Shown one piece after another: positions 44,206-53,151 of a DNA stretch of 64,000 nucleotides. Position 1 is the stretch's first letter; each line of letters opens with the position of its first letter. The notes below the pieces were generated by a model that worked only from the letters and a program-made list of their open reading frames with translations, was not told the origin of the DNA and made no database searches. The stretch covers positions 1-64,000 of the forward strand of contig NZ_WXVV01000029.1 in assembly GCF_013433315.1 (NCBI RefSeq), given 5' to 3'. The DNA comes from Pseudomonas crudilactis (lineage in GTDB: Bacteria; Pseudomonadota; Gammaproteobacteria; Pseudomonadales; Pseudomonadaceae). The position numbers and the translations under genes are program-made.

Positions 44206-44297
44206 CTGTGGGAGCGAGCTTGCTCGCGAAAGCTATTTCATATTCAACGATGATGTTGAATGAAAGACCGCCTTCGCGAGCAAGCTCGCTCCCACAG
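44206..44297. repeat. REP pair (GGGAGCGAGCTTGCTC subtype)
   Basis: Inverted copies of CTGTGGGAGCGAGCTTGCTC lie between the convergent pagL and YkgJ-family genes. Both arms carry T at the variable central position. Confidence 0.93.
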
Positions 44298-44319
44298 TTG
44301 TTTTCAGTGAACTCAAAAA

Positions 44320-44625
44320 TCAGCGGTAGGCGGTCGTGATGCCTTTGCGTTCTTCAATGCATTCCGGCGCGCCCATCTCGAACTCGCGGCAAATCAGCGG
44401 ACGCTTTTCGTAAATCGTGCACATCATGCTGTCGCGATCCAGCGCCGCGCACCAGCCGTCGTCCAGACGCAGCATCACTTCGCCGCCCCACTCATCGGTA
44501 TCGATAAAACGATCAGGCACGCCGGTGTCGGTGATCAGCATGACTTCAAGCTGACAGCAGCACGCCGCGCAAGTGGAGCAGGTGACCGCCGGTTCAGTGA
44601 TTTGATGGTGGGGAATGGTCTTCAT
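44320..44625 (-). CDS. YkgJ-family cysteine-cluster protein
   Basis: The 101-residue protein has clustered cysteines typical of YkgJ proteins: TCSTCAACCCQLE at the start, then WCAALD, MCTIYEKRPLICREF. The cysteines probably bind zinc or an Fe-S cluster. I start it at 44625 (MKTIPHHQIT); the longer frame from 44925 is not family-like. It is 53 bases after DUF2878 and may be the last member of the large minus-strand operon, but the gap makes that less sure than for the other genes. Confidence 0.85.
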   Translation of the reverse strand: MKTIPHHQITEPAVTCSTCAACCCQLEVMLITDTGVPDRFIDTDEWGGEVMLRLDDGWCAALDRDSMMCTIYEKRPLICREFEMGAPECIEERKGITTAYR

Positions 44626-44678
44626 GGCCGGCAGTGTAAGGCAGTGGTCGACATGCGTGTGAAAGGTCTGACGGACGC

Positions 44679-45170
44679 TCAGTGGCTTAATCGCCGGGCC
44701 ATCACATGCAACAGCGGAAACAGCAGCGCCCAGAGCAGGCCGATGCCGATCAGGGTGGGCAACTCGCCGTAGGGGAATTGCACGCCTGCCAGCCGCCCGC
44801 CGGCGTAGTACGACAATGCGCCGCCGACGGCACCCAGGGAACTCGCCAGCCACCACGGCCGGGCGCTCCATGCCAGGCAGTGGCGCAAAGTGGTCGCGAG
44901 CAGCGCCCACAACAGCATCAGCCACAGTGGAATCAGCGGCGACAAATCCTGAAATTCGAACACGCCCAAAGCGCGCAAAACGCTGTCCACCGCCGTGCCG
45001 ACAATCACCACGCTCAACATCAAACGGCCTTCAGCCGCCCAACTGCTGATCCAGCGCAGATGGATGACCAGCACCGCCAGCGCCACCAGCAGCCACAAAC
45101 TGTTGCCGCCGAGTACGCAGATCAGCCAGCCGATCTGGAACAACACCGCATTGGCCACACGCTCAAGCAT
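44679..45170 (-). CDS. DUF2878 integral membrane protein
   Basis: The 163-residue protein is almost all hydrophobic helices (about five) and matches DUF2878 by length, its QIGWLICVLGG start and its company. It overlaps the fatty-acid methyltransferase gene by eight bases. DUF2878 is often found with DUF1365 and cyclopropane-fatty-acid-synthase-like genes, so a role in membrane lipid change is inferred. No catalytic residue is obvious. Confidence 0.8.
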   Translation of the reverse strand: MLERVANAVLFQIGWLICVLGGNSLWLLVALAVLVIHLRWISSWAAEGRLMLSVVIVGTAVDSVLRALGVFEFQDLSPLIPLWLMLLWALLATTLRHCLAWSARPWWLASSLGAVGGALSYYAGGRLAGVQFPYGELPTLIGIGLLWALLFPLLHVMARRLSH

Positions 45171-46428
45171 CGAAGCGCCCGAGCAGCGGCGCAGTCATTG
45201 CAGCCGGTTTGGCCAGCAGCAATTGCGCGGTGCCGATGGTGCGTTCGAGGAATCCACCTTCGCAGTAACACAGGTAAAACTCCCACAGACGCAGGAAATA
45301 ATCGTCGTAACCCAACTCGCTCAAACGGCCATGGGCGTGGCGGAAGTTCTCGTGCCACAGGCGTAGGGTTTTTGCATAATGCAGGCCGAAATCTTCCATG
45401 TGCAGCAGGTTCATGTCGGTGTCGCGGCTGACCACTTCGAGCATTTTCTGCACGCAGGGCAGGGCGCCGCCGGGGAAGATGTAGCGCTGGATGAAATCGA
45501 CGCCGCGCTTGGCCTGTTCGTAACGCTGCTCGCGGATGGTGATCGCCTGGATCAACATCAGGCCGTTGCTCTTGAGCAACTGCGCGCACTGTTTGAAGTA
45601 GGTCGGCAGGAAGCGGTGGCCGACGGCTTCGATCATCTCGATCGACACCAGTTTGTCGTATTCGCCGGTCAGGTCGCGGTAGTCCTTGAGCAGCAGCGTG
45701 ACCTGATCCTGCAAACCCAGTTGTTCGATGCGTTGCGCGGTAAACGCGTACTGCTCTTTCGAGAGGGTCGTGGTGGTGACGCGGCAACCGTAGTTCTGCG
45801 CCGCGTAGAGCGCCATGCTGCCCCAACCGGTGCCGATTTCCAGCAAATGGTCGCTGGGTTGGAGCGCGAGCTTCTGACAGATCCGCTCGAGTTTGTTCAG
45901 CTGCGCCTGTTCGAGGCTGTCTTCTGGCGTAAGGAACTGCGCCGCCGAATACATCATGGTCGGATCAAGAAACTGCTCGAACAGGTCGTTACCGAGGTCG
46001 TAGTGCGCGGCGATGTTTTTCTGCGAACCCTTGCGCGTATTGCGATTCAGCCAATGCAGGCCTTGCACCAACGGCCGGCCGAGGCGCGCCAGGCCGCCCT
46101 CCATGGCATCGAGCACGTCGAGATTGCTGACGAACACGCGCACCACCGCTGTCAGATCCGGCGAACTCCAATAGCCGTGGATAAACGCTTCGCCGGCACC
46201 AATCGAACCGTTGCCCGCGACCATGCCCCAGACGGCCGGATCCGTCACATGGATTTCCCCGAGCAACGCACTGCCGGGCGTACCGAACATCAGCCGTTCG
46301 CCATCCTCGACCACTAGCAGTTGCCCGTTTTTCAACTGAGCCAATTGGCGCAGCACGCCACGGCGCAGTAGCGATCCGGTCAAACTGTTGGCGCTGAACC
46401 GACTGATCGACAGACTAGAGGATTTCAT
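45163..46428 (-). CDS. Cyclopropane-fatty-acid-synthase-like methyltransferase
   Basis: The 421-residue protein has the SAM loop LLEIGTGWGSMALYAAQNYG and the CFA family stretch HYDLGNDLFEQFLDPTMMYS, followed by TTTLSKEQYAFTAQRI. CFA synthases add a methylene to unsaturated acyl chains of phospholipids; relatives in photo-oxidative regulons methylate acyl chains on the way to furan fatty acids. The start at 46428 (MKSSSLSISRF) overlaps DUF1365 by 14 bases. Given the neighbours, a modified-lipid role linked to light stress is more likely than the housekeeping Cfa. Confidence 0.86.
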   Translation of the reverse strand: MKSSSLSISRFSANSLTGSLLRRGVLRQLAQLKNGQLLVVEDGERLMFGTPGSALLGEIHVTDPAVWGMVAGNGSIGAGEAFIHGYWSSPDLTAVVRVFVSNLDVLDAMEGGLARLGRPLVQGLHWLNRNTRKGSQKNIAAHYDLGNDLFEQFLDPTMMYSAAQFLTPEDSLEQAQLNKLERICQKLALQPSDHLLEIGTGWGSMALYAAQNYGCRVTTTTLSKEQYAFTAQRIEQLGLQDQVTLLLKDYRDLTGEYDKLVSIEMIEAVGHRFLPTYFKQCAQLLKSNGLMLIQAITIREQRYEQAKRGVDFIQRYIFPGGALPCVQKMLEVVSRDTDMNLLHMEDFGLHYAKTLRLWHENFRHAHGRLSELGYDDYFLRLWEFYLCYCEGGFLERTIGTAQLLLAKPAAMTAPLLGRFDA

Positions 46429-47230
46429 GGCGGTGCTCCTTGGGAGGCACAGTGGCGGTTTGAAAGCTGCCGTCGGCAGTCTGATGAGCAAAGATCGGTG
46501 CGCGTTTGAGCAGCAGGCGCAGTGCCTGCCAGTAAATCGCCAAGGCGGTTTTCGCGGTCATCCACGGAAAGCGCCGCAAGTAACGATGCAGGCTGCGACG
46601 ATCAAGATTTTCGCGTTGCAGATTGAGCGTGGCGTCGAACAGTTTGTGCTCGCCCTGCCAGTCGGCCATGTGCACGCCGAGGGCTTGCGCGGCGGGACTG
46701 AAACTCATGCGGTATTCGAGGTCGCGCGGCAAAAACGGCGAAACGTGAAAGGCCTTGGCCACGGCGAAGTGCTGGTGAAAATCCTGCAGGTTGGCGGGCG
46801 TACGCGCCGGCAGCACGTAGTGATAGCGCTCGCGCCACGGCGTGTTGGTGACCTCGCAGACAATCGCCGCCAGCTGCCCGTCGGCCTCATGGCAATAAAA
46901 GAAACTCACCGGATTGAACGACAACCCCCAGCTACGCGCTTGGGTCAGCAGGCAAATCGAGCCTTGCGGTTCATGGCCGATGGCGATGCCGACCTGCTGA
47001 CGCACGGCATCGATCAGGCATATGCCTCGGCCAGTGAATGCCTTCAGATAGTCCGTCTCGCGAAACGAAAAGGGCGCAAAGCGGCTGCTCCCGGCCAGCG
47101 GCGACAGTGCAAGCACTGCATCCTGTTCACTGAGATCGAGGTAGAGCAAACCGATCCGGTAGCGGAATTCATGGCGGCGCGGCGAGAAACGCCGATGGCC
47201 GATCCAGCCGCTGTAGAGGGCGCTGTTCAT
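46415..47230 (-). CDS. DUF1365 protein
   Basis: The 271-residue protein matches DUF1365 (start MNSALYSGWIGHRRFSPRRH, then FNPVSFFYCHEADG, and FHVSPFLPRDLEYRM). The family has no settled activity but is consistently found next to an FAD oxidoreductase and a CFA-synthase-like gene, as here, with overlaps of 4 and 14 bases. It is probably part of the same lipid-modifying route. Confidence 0.88.
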   Translation of the reverse strand: MNSALYSGWIGHRRFSPRRHEFRYRIGLLYLDLSEQDAVLALSPLAGSSRFAPFSFRETDYLKAFTGRGICLIDAVRQQVGIAIGHEPQGSICLLTQARSWGLSFNPVSFFYCHEADGQLAAIVCEVTNTPWRERYHYVLPARTPANLQDFHQHFAVAKAFHVSPFLPRDLEYRMSFSPAAQALGVHMADWQGEHKLFDATLNLQRENLDRRSLHRYLRRFPWMTAKTALAIYWQALRLLLKRAPIFAHQTADGSFQTATVPPKEHRHEIL

Positions 47231-48474
47231 AAGGTTTCCCCGAATGCGGCGGCCACGCGCAAGGCGCTGACCACACCGTCTTCATGAAAACCGTTGGCCC
47301 AATAGGCGCCGCAATAATGCGTGTGTTGCGCGCCATCCAGTTCGCCCCAGCGATTCTGTGCCGCCACTGCCGCGAGGCTGAATTGCGGATGGGCGTAGGT
47401 GTAACGGGCAAGCACTTTGTCCGGGCTGATGCCGGCGCTCTGATTGAGGCTGACGCAGAACGTGGTGTCGCTCTGAATGCCCTGCAGAATGTTCATGTCG
47501 TAGGTGACGGCGGCGTGGGTATGGCCGGCGCCGCTGAGCCGATAATTCCAGCTCGCCCAGGCCAGTTTGCGTGTCGGTAGCAAACGCGTGTCGGTGTGCA
47601 ACACCACTTCGTTGTCGGCGTAGGGCAGGGCACCGAGGATCGCGCGTTCGGCGTCGCTTGGCACCGCCAGCAGTTGCAACGCTTGATCGCTGTGGCAGGC
47701 GAACACCACCTGATCGAAGTGTTCGAGGCCTGCCGGGCTGTGGATAACTACGCCATGCACGTCACGATCAACCCGGGCTACCGGGCAATTGAGACGAATC
47801 CGCTCTTTGAACGCTGCCGTCAGCGGTGCGATATAGGCGCTCGAGCCGCCTTCGATAACTTGCCATTGAGGCCGATCACTGACCGACAACAAGCCGTGAT
47901 TCTTGAAGAATCGCACAAAAAACTGCAGCGGAAAGTTGAGCATTTCTGCCATCGGCATCGACCAGATCGCCGAGCCCATCGGCACGATGTAATGCAGGAT
48001 GAACCGTTCGCCGTAACCGCCGGCCTTGAGGTACTCGTCGAGGGTGGTGTCAGCAGCGATGCGCAGTTCGATGAGGTCGCGTTGGGCTTCTTTGTTGAAG
48101 CGCAGGATGTCGCGCAACATGCCCCAGAATCCCGGCGAAAACAGGTTGCTGCGTTGGGCGAAGAGGCTGTTGAGGTTGTTGCCGTTGTATTCCAGGCCGG
48201 TGTCCGGGTCGGTCACCGAGAAACTCATTTCCGTCGGTTTGAACGGCACGCCGAGCTGCCCGAGCAAGCGGATGAAGTTCGGGTAGGTCCAGTCGTTGAA
48301 CACGATGAAACCGGTGTCCACCGAATATTGGCGGCCATCGACGGTCACCGGCACGGTGTGCGTGTGGCCACCGACCCAGTCGCCCGCCTCGAACACCGTG
48401 ACTTCATGGCGGCGATTGAGCAGGTAGGCGCAGGTAAGCCCGGCGATGCCGCTGCCGACGATGGCGATTTTCAT
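47227..48474 (-). CDS. FAD-dependent oxidoreductase (amine oxidase/desaturase type)
   Basis: The 415-residue flavoprotein starts with a dinucleotide fold (IAIVGSGIAGLTCAYLLNRR, then a VFEAGDWVGGHTHTV FAD motif), the pattern of phytoene desaturase and amine oxidase relatives. In this cluster it probably oxidises an acyl chain; a furan-fatty-acid step is one possibility. The start is at 48474 (MKIAIVG), overlapping the SDR gene by four bases; the longer reading from 48561 is unlikely. Confidence 0.88.
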   Translation of the reverse strand: MKIAIVGSGIAGLTCAYLLNRRHEVTVFEAGDWVGGHTHTVPVTVDGRQYSVDTGFIVFNDWTYPNFIRLLGQLGVPFKPTEMSFSVTDPDTGLEYNGNNLNSLFAQRSNLFSPGFWGMLRDILRFNKEAQRDLIELRIAADTTLDEYLKAGGYGERFILHYIVPMGSAIWSMPMAEMLNFPLQFFVRFFKNHGLLSVSDRPQWQVIEGGSSAYIAPLTAAFKERIRLNCPVARVDRDVHGVVIHSPAGLEHFDQVVFACHSDQALQLLAVPSDAERAILGALPYADNEVVLHTDTRLLPTRKLAWASWNYRLSGAGHTHAAVTYDMNILQGIQSDTTFCVSLNQSAGISPDKVLARYTYAHPQFSLAAVAAQNRWGELDGAQHTHYCGAYWANGFHEDGVVSALRVAAAFGETL

Positions 48475-49253
48475 GTCGGATCCGTCAGCGGAGGTGACTT
48501 GCGCACCATGCGCTTGCCGATCGCCAGTTGGACGCGTGCCGGCAGTTTCGACAGCGGCCACAGCGCGGCCATGAACAGCGCCGGAAAGGCGATTTCCAAT
48601 GGCCGATCCTTGAGCTTGGCGAAGATGTGCCGTGCGGCTTTATCCACAGGCCAGCTCAAGGGCATGGGGAAGTCGTTTTTCGCGGTCAGCGGAGTTTCGA
48701 CAAAACCGGGGCTGACCACGGTGACTTCAATGCCTTCGTCGGCCAGATCGATGCGCAACGATTCGAACAGGTAACGCAAGCCGGCCTTCGAGGCACCGTA
48801 GGCTTCGGCCCGTGGCAGTGGCAAGTAGGTCACCGAACTGGCCACGCCGATCAGGTGCGGCGCGATACCTTTGCGCAGCAGCGGCAGCGCGGCTTCGATG
48901 CAATAACTGCTGGCGAGCAGATTGGTGCGCACCACATGCTCGACGATCGAGGAGTCGAACTGTTTGGCATCGACGTATTCGCAAGTGCCGGCGTTGAGAA
49001 TCACCGAGTCCAGCGAACCCCAGTCCACGGCGATCTGCTCACCGATTTCGCGCACCGTCTGGCTGTTGGTCAGATCCCCCGGCACCACCAATACCTGCCC
49101 CGGATAGCGTTGCGACAAGACCTTGAGCGGGGCGATCTGGCGGGAACTGACCGCCAGGTGCGCACCGGTTTTCAGGATCTCTTCAGCCAGCGCGGCGCCG
49201 ATGCCACTGCTGGCCCCGGTCAACCAATAACGCCGTGGAGGTGTACGACTCAT
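48471..49253 (-). CDS. Short-chain dehydrogenase/reductase
   Basis: The 260-residue protein shows the SDR cofactor motif TGASSGIGAAL (residues 13-23), an NAG motif (ILNAGTC) and the catalytic YGASK. It uses NAD(P)H; the substrate is unknown. Start and stop each overlap a neighbour by four bases, fixing its place in the operon. Confidence 0.9.
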   Translation of the reverse strand: MSRTPPRRYWLTGASSGIGAALAEEILKTGAHLAVSSRQIAPLKVLSQRYPGQVLVVPGDLTNSQTVREIGEQIAVDWGSLDSVILNAGTCEYVDAKQFDSSIVEHVVRTNLLASSYCIEAALPLLRKGIAPHLIGVASSVTYLPLPRAEAYGASKAGLRYLFESLRIDLADEGIEVTVVSPGFVETPLTAKNDFPMPLSWPVDKAARHIFAKLKDRPLEIAFPALFMAALWPLSKLPARVQLAIGKRMVRKSPPLTDPT

Positions 49254-49672
49254 CCCATTCTCCTTTTCAGCCAGGCAATGACCCGGCCCAATACTGGCAA
49301 GTGCTCATACAGCAGCGCCCCGGCATCAAAGTAATCCCGATGGCGATAAACCTTGTCGTGCCACAGCAGATGCGAGCAGCCGCTGACACGAATCACACGG
49401 CCACCCGCCAGGCGCGGATGGCGATAACTCATGACCCAGCGCAGGTAGCCTTCGCAGTCGCCGATCTGGTCGAAACCATGAAAGTCGAAGCGCAGTTCGC
49501 TGACGTTGGCGTATAGCTCGCCGAAATAGTCGCGTAACTGCGCCAGTCCCTGAACCTCGTGCAGCGGGTCGGTGAAGTGAATGTCATCGCTGTACAGCTC
49601 GCCCAAGCTTTGCAGGTTGTCTTTGTTCAACGCTGAGAATTGCCGGGCGAAGCGGCGCAGGAATTCACTCAT
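49250..49672 (-). CDS. SnoaL/NTF2-like protein
   Basis: The 140-residue protein has an NTF2-like fold pattern: LGELYSDDIHFTDPLHEVQG near the start and DKVYRHRDYFDAGALLYEHL near the end. This fold serves as small enzymes or binding proteins; no function can be set. The start at 49672 overlaps phrB by eight bases. It is regularly seen with phrB and SDR genes in such clusters. Confidence 0.85.
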   Translation of the reverse strand: MSEFLRRFARQFSALNKDNLQSLGELYSDDIHFTDPLHEVQGLAQLRDYFGELYANVSELRFDFHGFDQIGDCEGYLRWVMSYRHPRLAGGRVIRVSGCSHLLWHDKVYRHRDYFDAGALLYEHLPVLGRVIAWLKRRMG

Positions 49673-51110
49673 CGTCGCCTCCTGTAGACGTACGCGCAGG
49701 CAGGTTCTTGAAGGCTGCCAGTGCCCGTTGGCGTGAGTCGCTGAGGTTGACGATCGGCGACGGATAATCCACCGCACCGAACAAACCACCGAGGTTGGCC
49801 GGGTTGTGCAGTTCTTTTTTGTTGAGGTCGGCCAGTTCCGGCAACCAGTGCTTGATGAACAGGCCCTCGCTGTCGAATTTTTCCGACTGGCTCAGCGGAT
49901 TGAAGATGCGGAAGTACGGCGCCGAATCGGTGCCCGTCGACGAACTCCACTGCCAGCCACCGTTGTTTGCTGCCAGATCGCCGTCGATCAGGTGACGCAT
50001 GAAAAAGCGTTCGCCTTCGCGCCAGTCGATCAGCAGGTTTTTCGTCAGAAACATCGCCACGACCATGCGCAGGCGATTGTGCATCCAGCCGGTTTCGAGC
50101 AATTGGCGCATGGCCGCGTCAATGATCGGCAAACCGGTGCGCGCCTCTTGCCACGCGGCGAGATCGTCCGGCGCATCACGCCAGGCGAGGGCCTCGGTTT
50201 CCGGGCGAAACGCGCGGTGCCGCGAGACCCGTGGATAGCCGACCAGGATGTGTTTGTAGAACTCGCGCCACAGCAGCTCGTTGATCCAGGTGACCGCACC
50301 GACCTTGCCGCTCTCGAACTCGCCCTGATTGCTTTGCAGGGCGGCGTGCAGGCATTGCCGTGGCGAAATCACACCGGCAGCGAGATACGCCGAGAGCTGA
50401 CTGGTGCCGGGCTTGGCCGGGAAGTCGCGTTCGCTTTGGTAGTAGTCGATTTGCGCGTCGGTGAAAGTGTCGAGACGGCGCCGGGCTTCCTGTTCGCCGG
50501 CCGGCCACAGATCGCGCAGGGTTTGGCTCGGTGTGGCGAAGCCTTTGACGGAGTCGGGAATCGGGTCGCTGTCTATCGCTAGTTTTGCTTGTTTGCCTGG
50601 GGCCTTGACCAGCGCCGGCATCGAGCGATGCAGGCGTTCGTAACAGACTTTGCGGAACTGGCTGAACACCTTGAAGTAACTCTCGGTCTTGGTCAGTACG
50701 CTGCCGGGTTTGAACAGCAACTGGTCGAGATAGCTGTGAAACGTGATGCCCTCGGCCTTCAGTGTTTCGGCCACCGCTGCATCGCGACGGCTTTCATGGA
50801 CGCCATATTCTTCATTGACGTGAACCGCCGCTATCTTCAGTTGCCGGCAGAGCTTGAGCAGTTCCGCCGGGGCTTGATCCCAATGGCTTGCAGTGCGAAT
50901 CAGCAACGGGATATTCAGTTGGCCAAGGCTTGCGCTCAGCTCACGCAGGTTGCGCAACCAGAAGTCGACCTTGCACGCTGCATCGTCATGCTCAAGCCAC
51001 TGCTGCGGGCTCAACAGGTACACGGCGACCGTCGGGCCGCGCGCTGCGGCAGCCGCGAGGGCAGTGTTGTCATGTTGGCGCAGGTCGCTGCGCAGCCAGA
51101 TCAATTGCAT
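49665..51110 (-). CDS. phrB: Deoxyribodipyrimidine photolyase
   Basis: PhrB uses blue light and FAD to split cyclobutane pyrimidine dimers in DNA. The start at 51110 (MQLIWLRSDLRQHDN) gives 481 residues; seven more from 51131 are possible. The N-terminal antenna domain is followed by the FAD domain with NELLWREFYKHIL, RMVVAMFLTKNLLIDW and the NGGWQWSSSTGTDSAPYFR motif of class I photolyases, including the tryptophans used for electron transfer. It is 20 bases after the MerR gene and overlaps the next gene. Confidence 0.95.
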   Translation of the reverse strand: MQLIWLRSDLRQHDNTALAAAAARGPTVAVYLLSPQQWLEHDDAACKVDFWLRNLRELSASLGQLNIPLLIRTASHWDQAPAELLKLCRQLKIAAVHVNEEYGVHESRRDAAVAETLKAEGITFHSYLDQLLFKPGSVLTKTESYFKVFSQFRKVCYERLHRSMPALVKAPGKQAKLAIDSDPIPDSVKGFATPSQTLRDLWPAGEQEARRRLDTFTDAQIDYYQSERDFPAKPGTSQLSAYLAAGVISPRQCLHAALQSNQGEFESGKVGAVTWINELLWREFYKHILVGYPRVSRHRAFRPETEALAWRDAPDDLAAWQEARTGLPIIDAAMRQLLETGWMHNRLRMVVAMFLTKNLLIDWREGERFFMRHLIDGDLAANNGGWQWSSSTGTDSAPYFRIFNPLSQSEKFDSEGLFIKHWLPELADLNKKELHNPANLGGLFGAVDYPSPIVNLSDSRQRALAAFKNLPARTSTGGDDE

Positions 51111-51130
51111 GTCGGAACTCACGGCGTCCA

Positions 51131-52072
51131 TTAAATCAGCCCACGCTTAACGAGTTCCTGGTGCGCAAGAAGCGCATCTTCCGCCAGGAACACATCAGCC
51201 ATCTCGGAGATTTTTACGGACAACTCGGCGTGGTGGATGCATACCGTTGGTCCGACCAGCATTTTTGGGCAACTGACTCCGTTCAATAGTTTCGGCAACT
51301 GCGCAAGGTTCATGGCTTTGCTGGAATACAGCAGTACGCCACGGGCTTGCAGATGTTCGACCGCCAGCGCCAGTTCGGCGGCCGGCAGCGGCCAGTCAAA
51401 CACTTGCACCGGACAATCGGCGCTGCTGATCAGCCACGCGCACAGCCACAGGTGAGGTTCCAGTGGCAGGTCGGAATGATTGATCAACAGCAGCGGGGCG
51501 CCATGCAACTGACGATTGTTATGGTAGATGCGTGTGCCGAATTTGCTGCGTAACCACGAATAAAAGAACACTCGTTCCATCTGCGCGCCGAACTGGCCCT
51601 GCCAACGCTGCTCCAGTTCCGCCAGCAGCGGCATCAGCAATTGCTCGCACAACGTGCGTGGCGGATAAAGCGCCATAGCCTGATTGACGCTGTCGTCGAG
51701 GCTGCGTTCGTTGAGTTGCGTGACGGCCGCCAGCAGTGTCTGGCGCAAGCGCTGCCAGTCGTTTTCCACCGTTTCGCTGAACGCCTGTGGCGTGTCGAGC
51801 AGCGGTTTGACCTGACTGACGGCAACACCACGGTTGAGCCAGGTGAGGATGGTCAGAATCTGTTGCACGTGTTCGGCCGAATACAGCCGGTGACCTTTGG
51901 GGGTGCGTTGCGGCACGACCAGCCCGTAGCGGCGTTCCCACGCACGCAGGGTGATCGCATTGACGCCGGTCTGCCGAGCGACTTCGCGAATCGGCAGCCA
52001 GCCCTCGTCGAGGGCTTTTTTAAAATCCGCGCCAAGGTCTTCCTGGGCGCTGGTATCCATTTTGTCGTTCAT
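51131..52072 (-). CDS. CarH/LitR-type MerR regulator, class II-like (no B12 ligands)
   Basis: The 313-residue protein has an N-terminal MerR helix-turn-helix (LPIREVARQTGVNAITLRAW, then RYGLVVPQRTPKGHRLYS) and a C-terminal region like the cobalamin domain of light sensors CarH and LitR. The helical part has W157 and E166, but the position of the usual His after Glu is Arg167. In the later loop EPHLWL (205-210) keeps E and H but lacks the glycine of the ExHxxG-like motif. It thus looks like class II LitR, which does not bind adenosylcobalamin itself. The start TAATG overlaps the ybgA stop by one base. It likely controls this operon through the TGTACA repeats. Confidence 0.85.
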   Translation of the reverse strand: MNDKMDTSAQEDLGADFKKALDEGWLPIREVARQTGVNAITLRAWERRYGLVVPQRTPKGHRLYSAEHVQQILTILTWLNRGVAVSQVKPLLDTPQAFSETVENDWQRLRQTLLAAVTQLNERSLDDSVNQAMALYPPRTLCEQLLMPLLAELEQRWQGQFGAQMERVFFYSWLRSKFGTRIYHNNRQLHGAPLLLINHSDLPLEPHLWLCAWLISSADCPVQVFDWPLPAAELALAVEHLQARGVLLYSSKAMNLAQLPKLLNGVSCPKMLVGPTVCIHHAELSVKISEMADVFLAEDALLAHQELVKRGLI

Positions 52073-53034
52073 TAGATTGCGTTTCGCAGGCTGAGGTTTT
52101 CCGGGTGCGGTTGCAGGTAGACCTGTTGCGCGATGTACGAATCCGGATGGAGGCGAAAGTGATGCTTGAGCAGCGTCAACGGCACCACCAGCGGCACGAT
52201 GCCTTGGCGGTACTGGCCGATGACGTGTTGCATTTCCTGTTTGTCTTCGGCGCTGATTACCTGTTTCAGATAACCGCTGATGTGCAGCAGCACGTTGCAG
52301 TGCGTGCCACGGGTGGCGCATTTCTTCAATGCCGCCATCAGTTCGCTGAAGTAGCGCGGGCCGAGTTCGGCGGGATCGGTGTGCGCCATGTTGCCGAGCA
52401 GTTTGCCCAGTGCTTTGTATTGCAGCGGGTTGTGCGCCATCAGCAAATATTTGTAGCGCGAATGGAATTCGGTGAGGGCGCGGCGGCTCAGGCCATTGGC
52501 GAGGACTTGTTGCCATTCGCTGTAGGCGAACACGCGGGTGATGAAGTTCTCGCGCAGCACCGGATCGTTGAGGCGCCCGGCTTCTTCCACGGGCAGATCC
52601 GGATGCCGTGCGCAGAACGCCTGGGCATAAATGCCGCGTCCGCCGCCATTCACCGGGGCACCGTTGGCGTGGTAGACCTTGACCCGTTCCAGGCCGCAGG
52701 ACGGCGATTGCTGCATGAAGATGTAGCCGCAGATGTCATCGAGTTCGGCGGCCATTTTCTCGCCGTATTCGGCCAGTGGCTGGGTGACGTTGATCGCCCG
52801 GTTCACCGTGCCGACCGCTTGTGGATGCTCAGCGTCGCCGACGAGGCGGATGGGTTCGCGCGGGATGCCCAGGCCGATGGCCACTTCCGGGCATACGGGG
52901 ACAAAATCGAAATGCTCGGTGAGGGTGCGGCTGCACAGGCGAGATTCCTTGTGTCCACCGTTGTAGCGCACCTCGGCGCCCAGCAGGCAGGCGCTGATGG
53001 CGATTTTTGGTTTGGCTGCGCAAGAGTCAGACAT
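52072..53034 (-). CDS. YbgA-type protein (DUF523-DUF1722)
   Basis: The 320-residue protein joins DUF523 (N-terminal, CLLGAEVRYNGGHKESRLC, with CPEV and SPSCG cysteines suggesting metal binding) with DUF1722 (C-terminal, about 195-310). E. coli YbgA lies next to phr, so the link with photolyase is old. The activity is not established. I use the ATG at 53034 (MSDSCAAKPKIAIS); the longer frame runs into the operator. It is the first gene of the nine-gene operon. Confidence 0.88.
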   Translation of the reverse strand: MSDSCAAKPKIAISACLLGAEVRYNGGHKESRLCSRTLTEHFDFVPVCPEVAIGLGIPREPIRLVGDAEHPQAVGTVNRAINVTQPLAEYGEKMAAELDDICGYIFMQQSPSCGLERVKVYHANGAPVNGGGRGIYAQAFCARHPDLPVEEAGRLNDPVLRENFITRVFAYSEWQQVLANGLSRRALTEFHSRYKYLLMAHNPLQYKALGKLLGNMAHTDPAELGPRYFSELMAALKKCATRGTHCNVLLHISGYLKQVISAEDKQEMQHVIGQYRQGIVPLVVPLTLLKHHFRLHPDSYIAQQVYLQPHPENLSLRNAI

Positions 53035-53054
53035 GGGCACCTCGAATCCATACC

Positions 53055-53127
53055 TGTACAGAGGTTGATCTCTGTACAACTTTGCTCAGCATAGATTCAT
53101 GGGTGTACAAGTCAAATGATTTGTATA
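53055..53127 (-). promoter_or_regulatory. Promoter with TGTACA palindromes for the ybgA-merR-phrB operon
   Basis: On the minus strand TTGACT (53115-53110) and TATGCT (53093-53088) are 16 bases apart and form a good promoter 50-80 bases before ybgA. A perfect 9-6-9 inverted repeat, TGTACAGAG-N6-CTCTGTACA (53055-53078), lies just downstream of the expected start point. A second imperfect pair, TGTACAA-N10-TTGTATA (53104-53127), overlaps the -35. Binding by the MerR protein is inferred from the general resemblance to CarH/LitR operators. Confidence 0.72.
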
Positions 53128-53151
53128 ACTTTTTGGATTGAACGCCGTTCA

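Noticed and set aside
48642..48650. TTATCCACA DnaA box
   Set aside because: It lies inside the SDR coding region, with no other boxes or AT-rich unwinding region nearby.
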